Source of the DNA: Hypericum androsaemum
Taxonomy: Eukaryota > Streptophyta > Magnoliopsida > Malpighiales > Hypericaceae
NCBI GenBank assembly: GCA_963995505.1
Contig: OZ023181.1
Location: 7,167,487 to 7,231,486 of the forward strand
DNA: 64,000 nt
Direction: 5' to 3'
In this document: positions 51,110-62,951 of the stretch, piece by piece
Numbering within the stretch: position 1 is the first letter of the stretch
Layout of the letters: each line of letters starts with the position of its first letter
Notes under the pieces: model-generated
The model's input: the letters and a program-made list of their open reading frames with translations, nothing else
Told to the model about the DNA's origin: nothing
The model's database searches: none
Made by a program: the position numbers and the translations under genes

Positions 51110-51652
51110 GACTACCTTCAAGCTGACCTGATAGTGGAAAGAAAGAGGAACGATTGTATAATCGATTTGATTCCATGTGTCCTATAAATTATATTCGTTT
51201 TGTCCATTGAACAGAGGAAATGCAGGATGGGTGGTATCATGACAGACATTTTTGTTAGGTGCCTCCACGAATGTCGGCGATTACGACTAAATGGTTTGAA
51301 TTTGACTGCTTATAGTTAACATTTAATATGGAACTTTTTAAATCCAGTTGGTTCAAATTTCAGGGGATTGGATTGGGTGTTACGCCACTAATAGAGTGAG
51401 TAACACCGTGCGGAGCGCCATCTGGACCAGTGGATGGGGGAAAGGTGCAAGTGAGTTTAATCATACAGTTGAGATTTGTTGGGGCGAATATAGGAGCATT
51501 TTTACCTTATTTCACATAAAAACGGACAATGGTACAACACGCGACATACTTTGGTACACCATGCAGCATATATTGATACACTATGCAATATACAATAGTA
51601 CAACAACGTTGTACATTGTACATCGTACGACATACACTAGTACTTCGGCATT
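51110..51652. other. Galactosidase 3' flank
   Basis: About 540 bp with the galactosidase 3' UTR. From about 51530 there are imperfect repeats built on GTACAACA / ACTATGCAATATACA. No gene recognised. Confidence 0.5.
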
Positions 51653-51694
51653 GCGGATGGGCTCACTCTCTGGTGGAGTAATGATATTGAAATG
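51653..51694 (+). mobile_element. 5' piece of a truncated LINE (endonuclease region)
   Basis: The + frame reads IADGLTLWWSNDIEM up to the Mutator-like insertion. The same frame resumes on the far side at 55045 as EIDVVASSKILINTVCF, giving a continuous plant LINE endonuclease-domain sequence. The left LINE boundary, near 51653, is approximate. Confidence 0.65.
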
Positions 51695-52187
51695 AGATAA
51701 TTACCCTAAGGTTCCTGGTGTTTGAGCAAACTCCCTTCTTAGTCCTTACTGTTTTCAATAACATTTCTCGGTCATTCTAGTTTGAAATAATGCACCTCTC
51801 ATGTCTCTAGCGGACCCACCGCTGATGTCAGCGGTCAAACATAATTTTTTTACGACCATTATACCGTTGGAAAAAAGTCAAAATTTCCAAGGTCAAAAAT
51901 AAATAAAAGACCATCTTCTTCCTTAGACATCTTCATCTTCTTCTGCATCTTTTTCTGGGAATCAAATCTTTCAATTAAAATCAACAAAAATAAAAAAAAT
52001 AATTAAACCGAAACCAATTAGTCTAAAATCAAGAATGACCACAATCTAAAACCAAAACTACTTGGATTAATCTCAAAATCAAGAACCACTTTGATTAAAA
52101 CAAAAACAACTTCAATTAACCTAAGCTTGCCCATAGTCTAAAATCAGGATGAAACACTTCGATTAGAACCCCTTTGTCTAAAATCAT

Positions 52188-54229
52188 TGTTGGGATGGCG
52201 AGAAATATGAAAGACTTATTTCTTATTCCTATTCTGACTAGGTTTTGGACTTCTAATCTGACCTAGATAGGTTACTTGTACACCAAGGGTTTGTCTCTAT
52301 ATAAAGGCATGTTACCCTAAGGTTTTGTATGACTTTGTGGCTCGGAAACTCATTAATAAAAGTTCTCCTTTCTCTCCGTGGACGTAGGCATTAAGCTGAA
52401 CCACGTAAACTCTTGTGTCCGTGTTCTTTGTGCGTTCTTGTTCTCTAGTTGCTGAATTTTAACAAGTGAACCATCGAACTTGTGTTCTTTGTGGACGTAG
52501 GCACTAGGCCGAACCACTTTATCTCTTGTGTTTAGTTCTTTGCGCGTTTTGTTCTCTAGTTGCTGAATTCATAACAATTGGTATCAAGAGCTTGGGTTGG
52601 AGGATGACGGACGTCGCGAAGTTTGCTCTTGTGAAGTTTGATAGTTCATCAAATTTTGGGTTATGGCAAAGGCGTGTCAAGGATCTCCTCGTGCAACAAG
52701 GAATGGTCATCGCGCTCTCGGAGAAGAAGTCCGAGAAGATGGAGGAGCAAGAGTGGGAGGAGTTGGAGGCCAAGGCGGTAGCGAAGATTCGCTTGTGCTT
52801 GGCGGATGTTGAGGAGCCATCAGCTGAGTTGTGGAAGAGGATCCAGGTCGGAGTCAAAGAAGTTCAATGGAAGTGGTTTCAAGTGTGAAGAAGGGCACAT
52901 GAAGGGGACTATCCAGGACGAACTAGGGATCAAGACAATGAGGAGGGATCGGCATCCACAACCATGGCCACATATTTAGACGGGTCGGATGGTGACTGAC
53001 TTTCTATCTTATCAAGTCCAATGCATCCTGGTAATCTCTTTTCATTAGGGACCTTGGATTATAACAGTGATAGTTATAAAGGTATACTAATGAAGGTGGA
53101 GAATGATGCGATGGTAAGGATGAAGGGTGAAAGGAAATACATACAGGTTAGTAAGGCACATTATTGTAGGTGGAGTCACATCAATGTGTCTGAAGGAGTT
53201 GGCAAAAGCTCAGGTCATATGAGGTTGGTTTGTATGAGGGAGCAAATGCTTGACACGGATGGTTTGAGTGCAGTTGGGATTCGCAGAGACATGGATAGCA
53301 AGCAAAGGTTGTTTTGTGGAGGCATGATTGGCAAGGTGCCATGGTTGTCTCGGAGAAGCTTTATTAGCTGGGCCCCGCTATGGTTGTCTAAAGGGACGTG
53401 CACGTCAAAGGTGTTGGGTAGGTTTTGCATGGGGAATGTGAAGCCGCTAGTAGCACTACGGACGAATCAGGTATCTCACTCAAGGCCGAACGGTGGAGTT
53501 CGTGGCATGTCGAGGGTTCTACTTGGTGGAACAAAAGGTTGCCCTTTGTATGCTATGGCATGTAGCATTGGTTTGAGGCAAAAAGGTCCAGCGGAAAAGC
53601 AGTTCGAGGTTGTGGAGCATGGGGCTGACCAAAAAATAGAGGGCGTGTCTATTGGTCGCAAGGTTGCTTCAGCAGGTGGACTTGCTAGTTGGGGTTTGAT
53701 GGAGGTTAGAGGGAATAGGCCAAGCAAGCTCAAAAGCTCGAGTTTAGGGGCTGGCTCCAAGTGATTGAACAAAAGGTGAAGAGAAAGTTGAGATGGTCTT
53801 ATTGATGCAGTTATCTATGGTCCAAGATGGAGTCGGTAGAGTTGGATTGGTTTTGCAAGATCTCATGGTTCTTCATGGGGCGGTGTTTTGTCAAGGTGGA
53901 TTTTGTTGAAGTTCGGGTGGAGCTTCATGGTTCTTCCACGAGATGATTTCTCGCCAAGGTGGAGATTGTTGGGATGGCGAGAAATAGGAAAGACTTATTT
54001 CCTATTCTAATTCTGACTAGGTTTTGGACTCCTAATCTGACCTAGATAGGTTACTTTGTCTCTATATAAAGGTATGTTACCCTAAGGTTTTGTATGGCTT
54101 TGTAGCTCAGAAACTCATCAATAAAAGTTCTCATTTCTCTCTGTGGACGTAGGCATTAGGCCAAACCATGTAAACTCTTGTGTCCGTGTTTTTTGTGCGA
54201 TCTTGTTCTCTAGTTGCTAAATTTTAACA
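52188..54229 (+). mobile_element. Copia-type LTR retroelement, internally deleted, nested in the Mutator-like element
   Basis: The left LTR is 52188-52576 (389 bp) and the right LTR 53967-54229 (263 bp). Both begin TGTTGGGATGGCGAGAAAT and end in TAACA. A primer-binding site TGGTATCAAGAGC (52579-52591) resembles the initiator-Met type, and the polypurine tract is 53956-53966. A gag start at 52604 reads MTDVAKFALVKFDSSSNFGL, typical of copia. After 52888 only scrambled pieces remain (for example NLFSLGTLD near 53030, from before the integrase). Reverse transcriptase and most of integrase are missing, so it is non-autonomous. The 5-bp flanks do not match clearly. Confidence 0.85.
52378..52576 (+). 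repeat. 113-bp tandem duplication inside the left LTR
   Basis: GTGGACGTAGGCA starts at 52378 and again at 52491, each followed by the TCTTGTG, GTTCTCTAGTTGCTGAATT and AACA series. The right LTR has one copy, which explains most of the 126-bp length difference between the LTRs. Confidence 0.8.
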
Positions 54230-55044
54230 ATCTGGAGATCGAGATCCTTCTCGAGAACGACCACCTGGAGACCGGAGAAGTCGGTATCCCCGACGGCGGC
54301 GAGACTGGAGAACGATGGAGGGAAGTGGGTGGACGTTGACGACCTCTCCCCTCCCGCCTAGCGCGACGCCTTCGACCTCCTCACTAGTCCCTCTGAGCCG
54401 CTGAGACTACCGGACCTCATTGCCACTGGCAACTTCGACCTCTTCTCATTTCCCGTCCATCCAAGTAACAAGAAAAGCGTCGGTCCTTTCGCCTCCCGCC
54501 GATCCTACCGCCGTCCCTCATCAAGAAAGCGCCGGAGAAGATTAGGTTTTTGGTTTCTGGGATTATGGTGGGTTTTTGCCTTTGCATCGAAAAAGATTTG
54601 GCCGAAGAAGATTTGCTAATTACAATGACCGTAGAAGATGATGTGGATTGAGGTGGACGAACTCGTCCGGGAGTTGCCCAGGTTTGAAAAAAATTATAGA
54701 TTCGTTCTCCAATTTTAGGGATAGGTTTGACGGTGGCAATGACTTTTGGTGCTTTCTGGCCACAGAGTTGAGGTCGGAGTCGTCGGCGACAAGTCTCTGA
54801 TCTACGTTGAGGTTGAGGTCGAGGAAGATAAGAAGGAAGAAGAAATATTTTTTTATTTTTTTATTTTTTTTGCAAGGGTAAAAGTGTCATAAAAAAATTT
54901 GTAGACTGCTGACGTCAGCGATGGGTCCCTAGGAACTAAAAATGGCTATTATTTTAAACTAGAAGGACCGAGAAAGGTTATTGAAAATAGTAAGGACTAA
55001 AAGGAGGTTTGCTCAAACACCAGGGACCTTAGGATAATTATCCC

Positions 55045-58000
55045 TTTGAAATTGATGTTGTTGCGAGCTCGAAAATCCTTATTAACACTGTGTGTTTTGA
55101 TTTGGTGGATGGTAAATCTTGGTTGACTTCGTTCATATATGGTGAGCAGGACTCAAGTAAAAAAAAAAGAGATTTTGGTCTAGAATTCATAGAATTTGCA
55201 CGAATTCCTCTCGTCCTTGGTTATATTTGGGGGATCTTAACGTGATCTTAAACTCTTATGAAAGAAGGGGTGGAAACGCCCCTGATATTTGACAAATGTC
55301 ATTGTTACATAATTTTATGCAGGATGGTGACCTTATTATAGATCTGGGTTATAAATGGAATCCCTTTACGTCGTCTAATTTGCGCTTTGACTCTGCTAGT
55401 ATTCTCTAGAAACTTGATCGTGGTCTGTGTAATTTTGATTGGAGAAATTTCAAAAGCTCAAATTGTTCATGGCCCTATCTCTTTGGGTTCGGGTCATGCC
55501 TTCTTGCTTTTGGATACAAACTTTTCTAAAATCTATAGAAGACCTTTTATGTTTGAACAATTTTGGATTCAAGAGAAAGGTTGTAGAGACGTCATTAACC
55601 ATACCTGGTCCACTCCCTCGCTTGGCGGCCCTTCTTCAGTCTTCCAAAAGAAGATCAAATGGTGTACCGCTGATCTGATTTGCTGGAGCAGGAATATGAA
55701 CGAAAATAGGCGTAGGAAGATTGGGGAATTAACTTATCTTTTGTCCCTTATTCAGGCTTCGGATCATGTAACTCAATACAAGGATCAAGAAAGACTCCTT
55801 AAAAAAGAGCCGAGTCTCTTGTATGAGAAGGAATAAATGTTTTGGCACCAGCGATCTAGGATCAAATGGTTGCGATGAAGTTCTCTGGGGTTTGGATTGA
55901 TGATGCTCCTGCTCTGAAGTCCTTAATTCACGAACATTTAAATCTATGTACTCGACTGAGGACACTTCGGATCTTGAGTGTATTTTGCAATGTGTCCCTA
56001 ACCTAGTTTCTCATTCTATGGCGACATGTTTGCTTAGGAACATTTTTGAGGAGGAAGTGAAGGCCGTAGCTTTTGATCTTGCTGTTTCTAGGTCTCCTGG
56101 GCTCGATGGTTATTCTAGTATGTTCTACCAAAAGTACTGGTCCATAGTATCTCATGATTTGATTTCTTTGGTGAAGCATATGTTCAATTCTGCTTGCGTT
56201 CCAAGAGAGTTAAATAAAACTCACATTGCTTTGATTCCAAAGACTGAATCCTGTTGAAATTGGTGAGTTTTGACCTATTGGATTATGCAATTTTGCCTAT
56301 AAAGTGTATTCCAAGATTCTTGTAACAGTCTAAAATCCTTTAATGGAATCTCTGATCACTGATAGCCAAGGTACTTTTGATAGAAACAGATGCATTCAGG
56401 ATAATATAACCATCGCTCATGAAGCTTTCCACTTGTTAAAAACTGATTCTAGGAAGAGAAATCTTTCTATGGCTATTAAATTAGATTTAAAGAAAGCTTA
56501 TGACTTGTTTAATTGGTCTTTTCTTGAGAAAGTGATGCTGAAATTAGGCTTTCCTTCTAGATGGGTTGAGATTGTTATGAGTTGTATTCTGTTTCATATA
56601 GTGTTTTATTAAATGGGCAACCTCTTAATTGGTTCAACTCTTCTCGTGGCATTCGTCAAGAAGACCCGTTGTCTCCTTTCTTATTCTTATTTGTCTCGGA
56701 TGCTCTGGCTCACTATCTTAATCATTTGTTGCATTCATGTATGATTCAGAGTTTTAGATGCAATTCCCATTGGCCTTCTGTTTCTCACATCCTCTTTGCA
56801 GATGACACACTGCTTTTTGGTAAGGCTGCTGTGGCTGAAGCTATTTCCTTCAAAAAAATTCTTGATTCTTTTGTTAATGCTTCTCGTCAGAATATCAACT
56901 TTCATAAGTCTAGCATCTAATTTGCTAAATTTGAATCTGAAGCAAACAAGTTGAACATCATGGATATTCTGGGGATACAACAAATGTCTATGAATGATCA
57001 ATATTTAGGTTTACTTTCTTTTTGGGGTAGATCTAAAATTGAGGCTGTTAAGTTTATTCTGAAAAGAATTAAGTGTAAAACGATGAGTTGGAATAAGAAA
57101 TTGTTGAATATGACGGGTAGAGAAGTGCTTATCAAGTTTGTTTTATCATCTTTAACTTGTTATGCTATGCAATGTTTGCTATTACCTAAGACTTTTTTAA
57201 ATTTTGGTGGTCGGGGGATGTTGAGGTTAGGAAAGTCCACTGGGTAAGTTGGGTTAAACTTACTGATTCTAAACTGAAAGGTGGGTTAGGTTTTCGTGAT
57301 TTTAGGACTTTTAACGTTGCTCTCCTTACCAAACAGGCTTGGAGATTAATCTCTTGTTCTGACTCTCTATACTGTCGTATTCTTGATGGCATTTACTTCC
57401 ATAATGTTGATCTTATCAATGCTACTAAAGATAGCAGGCCATCTTAGATTTGTTCTAGTATCTTGGAAGGTAGGAACGCTCTTGTCGAAGGGCTGATCTC
57501 AAGAATATGCAATGGTTCTAACTCTCTGATTTGGAGGGATCCATGGGTTCCCTCACTTCTGAATGCTAAGATCACGTCTCCCCATCCCGTATATTGGGAT
57601 TTGGCAAAAGCTGGGGACCTTGTTTGCTTCCAAACGGGAAGTTGGAAGTGGGACTTGTTGTCCTCTCTGTTTTCTGATGTTGAAAGATTAGCTATCTCTA
57701 AGGTTGCTATCGGTTCTATTGATACCCCTGATACACTGATTTGGAAACATGATACCTCTGGTGTTTACACTGTAAACAAGGGGTATCACATTCAGAAAAA
57801 TCTTGTTCCTCATGAGATAGTTTCTAATCATGCGAGTACGAGTACTCCTCCTTTTGACCTGGGGATTTGGAGTAAAATTTGGAAACTCAAGGTTCATCCT
57901 CGAGTTAAAAAGTGAATTAGCAGGCTACTGCAGGCCGTCACATGAGGCATCTCTCTCCTTCTCCGTTATGTAGTATTTGTTGTAAAGCTCCTGAATCGAT

Positions 58001-58880
58001 TTGCCATATGATGTTCGATTGTGACCATACACGTGCTTCCTCATTTGCTAGTGATTTATGACATAACATACTTGCGTTCTCTTAGGTTTCTTTTGGACAT
58101 TGGCTGAATTTTATCTTTTCATTGTTATTGGATATTTTTACTGAGAATCTTGTTTAACTTGCTATGTACTTGTGTTGGGCTATTTGGAACTCGAGAAACA
58201 AAATTATCTTTAAAGGTGTTCAAATTGATCCTCTTAATTCTGCTTGTTTAGCTTCTTATTTCTGCTTTGAATTGTTGCAGGTTGATAGATTACCTTTGCC
58301 GTTTTTTTTAGGAGATGTTACCTTTGCAGTTGGAGGCTCCGATTTTGAACCAGCATGCTTCGTGGATCGCTCCTGAAGAGGATGTGACGAAGTTCAATTG
58401 CGAATGCGTCTTGGGTGGGGGCCTCCTCTCGCTCGGGCGTGGTCGTGGTTGCTAGGACTTAAGAAGGCCGTGTTATTGATGGTCAGACTATTCTGGTGTC
58501 AGCCTCATCCCCACTTGAAGCTGAACTTTTAGCTCTCCAACTTTCTTTGGACTTGATTACTACTAGATCATCCGCTTCGACCAATTCGGTTGTGGAAACG
58601 GATTGTCGTCTTACACAATCTGTTATTTGTAATCTAGATCCAGTTGTTGATTGGAAACTGAAACTAATAGTTGATAAGCTTCGACTAGATTTCCGTTATT
58701 TACCTCGTTGTAATGTGCTCTACATCTCTCGTTCAAACAATCGTTTAGTGGATTGTTCAAGAGACGGAGATTGACTACTCTGTCGGTTGATTGGGTGGAT
58801 TTACACCCCCGGCAGATCCAAATTCAGCTTTCTTCCTTCCCAACAACAGTATTAAGTATAGGTTCCTCCAAAAAAAAAAG
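55045..58880 (+). pseudogene. 3' portion of a plant LINE (endonuclease, reverse transcriptase, zinc-binding and RNase H regions), decayed
   Basis: In order: endonuclease end (YLGDLNVILNSYERRGGN, near 55220), reverse transcriptase (SPGLDGYSSMFYQKYW near 56095; AIKLDLKKAYD near 56475; GIRQEDPLSPFLF near 56650; active-site FADD at 56804), a zinc-binding region (IWRDPWVPSLL near 57530; HMMFDCDH near 58005) and an RNase H-like segment (SPLEAELLALQLSLDL near 58505). Stops and frameshifts break it repeatedly (for example at 56254-56256 and near 56580). A poly(A) run near 58870-58879 marks its 3' end. This is the larger piece of the LINE whose 5' piece is at 51653. It is 5'-truncated, lacking ORF1. 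Confidence 0.85.
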
Positions 58881-58934
58881 TATCAAGTATAGACAGAGTA
58901 TGGTCCCAGCTCCTCCTCTCCACTTGCACTGAAA

Positions 58935-61900
58935 ATGAGGTCCCACCGAACCGTCCCTTGTCTCCTCCTCCCCCTTGTCCTCCTCCTCGTCCTCTTCTCT
59001 CCGGCCGCCCTCTCTTGGAAGCGCGAAGAATTCCGCAACTGCGACCAAACCCCCTTCTGCAAGCGCGCCCGCTCCCGCCTCCCCGGCGCCTCCACCCTCC
59101 TCGCCACCACCGTCTCCGTCTCCGATGGCGACCTCACCGCCACCCTCGTCCACCGCGCTGACCCCTCCCGCCCCGCCCTCATCCTCGCCCTCTCCGTCTA
59201 CCAAGGCGGGATCTTCCGGGTCAAGATCGACGAGGACCCGGCGAGGGATCCCCCCCGTGCCCGCTTCCAGGTCCCCGACGTGGTCGTCCCGGAGTTCGAG
59301 GCCACCAAGCTCTGGCTCCAGAGGGTTTCGGAGGAAACCCTAGATGGTGATGCGGGCCCCTCCTCGGTTGTGTACGTGGGCGGCGGGCACGAGGCTGTTG
59401 TCCGTACCGATCCGTTCGAGGTGTTCGTGAGGGAGAAGGGCAGCAAGGCGCGTGTGGTTGGGTTCAACGCGCACCAGCTGTTCGATTTCGAGGAGCTGAG
59501 GGGTAAAGAGGAAGGGGAGGACTGGGAGGAGCGGTTCCGGAGTCACACTGATAGGAGGCCCCATGGCCCTCAGTCTATTAGCTTGGATGTGTCCTTTTAC
59601 GGGGCGGAATTTGTCTCTGGGATTCCGGAGCACGCCTCCAGCCTCGCTTTGAAGCCCACCCGTGGCCCCGGGGTTGATCATTCCGAGCCCTACAGGTTGC
59701 CATTTTTGTCGTCCTTTCCTTTCTGCTTTGTCTGATTGTTGGTATTTAGCTGTTTTCGTTGTTGCGGATAGTTTGCTAGACAATCTCCTGACCAAACACC
59801 TTATGGGATCATTGACTAGGATTTTTCTCTTGCAGGCTGTTTAACTTGGATGTTTTCGAGTACTTGCACGACTCGCCCTTTGGTCTTTATGGCTCAATCC
59901 CATTTATGATGTCACTTGGCAAGGGAGGAACTAGTTCTGGGTTCTTTTGGTTGAATGCAGCGGAAATGCAGATTGACGTGTTGGGAGACGGCTGGGATGC
60001 CGAGTCTGGGATCTCTCTTCCTTCAGCTCAAAAGAGAGTTGATACATTTTGGATGAGTGAGGCTGGGATTGTGGACACCTTCTTCTTTGTGGGCCCCGGG
60101 CCCAAGGATGTTGTCAGCCAGTACACCAGTGTTACTGGGAAATCAGCCATGCCTCAGTTATTTGCAATTGCTTATCACCAATGCAGGTGGAACTACAGGG
60201 ATGAGGAGGATGTGGCGAATGTGGATGCTAAGTTTGATGAGCATGATATTCCGTACGATGTTCTTTGGCTAGATGTCGAGCATACTGATGGTAAAAGATA
60301 CTTCACTTGGGATTCTGTGTTGTTTCCACACCCTGAAGAGATGCAGAAGAAGTTGGCTTCAAAGGGGAGGCATATGGTAACTATTGTTGACCCTCATGTT
60401 AAGCGGGATGAATCGTTTTGGTTGCACAAAGAGGCAACAGAAAAAGGGTATTATGTGAAGGATGCCAATGGAAATGATTACGACGGCTGGTGCTGGCCTG
60501 GCGCTGCTTCCTATCCTGATATGCTGAATCCTGAAATCAGGTCGTGGTGGGCTGACAAGTTCTCCTTCGAGAACTATGTTGGTTCAACTCCTTCATTGTA
60601 TATATGGAACGATATGAATGAGCCCTCTGTGTTTAATGGTCCGGAGGTATGTTTCTTTGATGATTGAAGTATAAGTTAAATGTCACTTGATGATCTCTTG
60701 GTGGGTGGCTTTTCCCCTTTTCATTAGTGTAATTGGCTCCGTGCCTATTTTTTGTACCAGGTGAGCATGCCAAGAGATGCCTTACATTTGAGAGGTGTGG
60801 AAAACCGGGAGTTGCATAATTCGTACGGGTATTATTTCCATATGGCTACATCTAATGGGTTACTGAAGCGCGGAGAAGGGAAGGACAGACCTTTTGTTCT
60901 CTCAAGGGCATTCTTTGCTGGAACTCAAAGGTATGGGAATGTGTGGACAGGAGATAACACCGCAGATTGGGATCACCTGAGGGTTTCAGTTCCAATGATC
61001 TTGACAATTGGTATCTCAGGACTGTCATTCTCTGGTGTGTATGTTGTCTTCTCAAATTATTCAATTCACTTGTCTTTGAATGAATGTCATCACTGATCAC
61101 TAAACTTTATTTTTATCTAGGGGCCGACGTCGGTGGATTCTTTGGCAATCCAGAGCCTGAGTTATTAGTTCGCTGGTACCAGCTTGGTGCTTATTATCCC
61201 TTCTTTAGAGCTCATGCCCATATAGACACGAAAAGACGGGAACCTTATTTATTTGGGTGCTGCATTCTATCCTTCTCGTTTCAGTTATTGCAACTTGTGA
61301 TTTGTTGACTTAGCTAGGCTTCCTCGAATTTCATTTTGGAGAGACATAGAGGGAAACTTACTGTCTGTTTGAGGGCAAATTTCCTTCTGGCATCAATCAT
61401 CTTTGCTGGCTTTCAAGTTGGATATTCGTAGTGGCACAGTTTTATTGCATTCTTTTGTATTTAGATTGGTGCTGTGTTTCATGAATTTTTATGATGTCGT
61501 GGAGTATATCAGAAAAGCTGCACTTGTTTGCTTCACAGTCAAAATTAGAACACTGATGTTGTAGTTCCGATGACAGAAAATGACATAATGGATGTAACTA
61601 GAATCTGAGTAGGAGTAATGTACTTTACATATGATTATTGCATTATGGTTTGTGCACATGCCAAGTTAACACCCCTATTCATTATTTCTTATCTCTCATT
61701 GTTGTTAGTACTTCTATCTTGTTCTTGTTGGATGTGGCATGTTTGATAGATATATCTGGCTGTTCACATAGAGAGATTTTAATCAGATCAGCAGTTAGGT
61801 GACTTGCTTAAATTGTCTGTTTCAGTTTCTTACATGTGATGGTAAATGTCTTTTGAATGAATTCAGAGAGAGAAATACAGAGCTCATCAGAGAAGCTATA

Positions 61901-62951
61901 AGTGTTCGCTATGTGCTGCTTCCATACTTTTACACATTATTTCGGGAGGCCAATACTAGTGGGATTCCTGTTATGCGTCCTTTGTGGATGGAATTCCCTT
62001 CGGATGAAGCTACTTTCAACAATGATGAGGCTTTCATGATTGGAAGCAATCTACTAGTCCAAGGGGTTTTTACCGAGGTGCTACTATGAATGAGTAAACC
62101 AATTTAGTATTTTTTTTGTCAGATGTAATTTCGATTTTACTTATATTTTTGTGAATATTTTCTATTTTTTAATAACCAGAAATCAAAGCATGCATCAGTC
62201 TACCTGCCTGGGAAAGAATCTTGGTACGACCTCAGAGTTGGTACTGCATACAAAGGTGGTAAAACGCACAAGATTGATGTTTCGGAGAATATTCCTGCTT
62301 TCCAAAGGGCTGGAACCATCATACCAAGGAAGGACCGTCGTCGCCGAAGCTCAACTCAGATGTTGAATGATCCCTACACACTGGTAAGCGATTCTTTGGT
62401 TATACTTGAATGCACACGTGTTTCTTTGTAGTCCATCTTTCTCCATTAAATTTTTGTGACCAATTGGACATTTTAGTAATTGATGTTGTGGCTATAAATT
62501 GCTCAAAATTTTACCATCCTGGTTTGACAAGATCTAACCACCTCCCCGTTCTTAAAAATTACCATGTTTCCTATGCCTGTAGGTTATAGCTTTGAACAGC
62601 TCTCAAGCTGCTGAAGGCGATCTTTACATTGACGATGGAAAAAGTTTCGAGTTCATGCGAGGAGCATACGTCCACCGACGTTTTGTCTTCTCTAATGGCG
62701 TGCTTTCATCTACAAGCTTGAGTTCCAGTAGCAGTAGCACGCTAAAGTTTGCTTGTGATAACCTCGTCGAAAGGATCATATTGCTCGGGTATTCTTCTGC
62801 TGCAAAAACTGCATTGGTAGAGCCAGAAAACCGGAAGATATCGGTCGTGTTTGGCCCAATAAATCTCCAAGGACAGGATACGCCTTCATCTGTGACCATC
62901 CGCCAGCCTAGTGTTCGAGTTGCAGATGACTGGTCAATTAAACTGTTGTGA
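58935..62951 (+). CDS. RSW3: Glucosidase II alpha subunit (RSW3/PSL5), GH31
   Basis: Seven exons: 58935-59695, 59836-60646, 60761-61034, 61121-61256, 61867-62077, 62180-62383, 62583-62951. Phases close; 921 aa, the same length as recalled for Arabidopsis RSW3. A signal peptide (residues 1 to about 26) directs it to the ER. There the enzyme removes the two inner alpha-1,3-linked glucoses from N-glycans, controlling the calnexin/calreticulin cycle. GH31 residues are intact: nucleophile Asp513 in [11 protein letters not shown] and acid/base Asp589 in [51 protein letters not shown] and [20 protein letters not shown] are family hallmarks. There is no HDEL, as expected because the beta subunit supplies retention. 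Exon 1 is strongly GC-rich compared with the rest. The start is the first ATG of the frame, about 55 bp after the LINE tail. Mutants in Arabidopsis have cellulose and immune-receptor defects. Confidence 0.96.

Larger units (their letters stand above)
51695..55044. mobile_element. Mutator-like element inserted in the LINE
   Basis: A 3,350-bp segment with inverted ends of about 140 bp. Left AGATAATTACCCTAAGGTTC, right complement GGGATAATTATCCTAAGGTC, then shared CTGGTGTTTGAGCAAAC, TAGTCCTTACT, TTTCAATAAC, TTTCTCGGTC and CGCTGACGTCAGC-like blocks. Flanks ATTGAAATG (51686-51694) and TTTGAAATT (55045-55053) are a decayed 9-bp target duplication of the LINE's ATTGAAATT. Without the copia insert (52188-54229) it would be about 1.3 kb, a normal non-autonomous size. 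The inner part (54230-54830) is GC-rich with no recognised gene. Confidence 0.82.

Noticed and set aside
51348..51695. 115-codon frame between the galactosidase and the LINE
   Set aside because: No domain signature, repeat-built sequence (GTACAACA-like units), and its 3' end is the LINE piece read in another frame.
53021..53764. 247-codon + frame as a possible host gene
   Set aside because: It lies inside the copia element between its LTRs. The beginning (NLFSLGTLDYNSDSYKG) is a retroelement polyprotein piece and the rest is low-complexity, rearranged element sequence.
58824..59204. Glu/Gly-rich 126-codon minus-strand frame
   Set aside because: It is the GC-rich shadow of RSW3 exon 1 on the opposite strand, with no domain.
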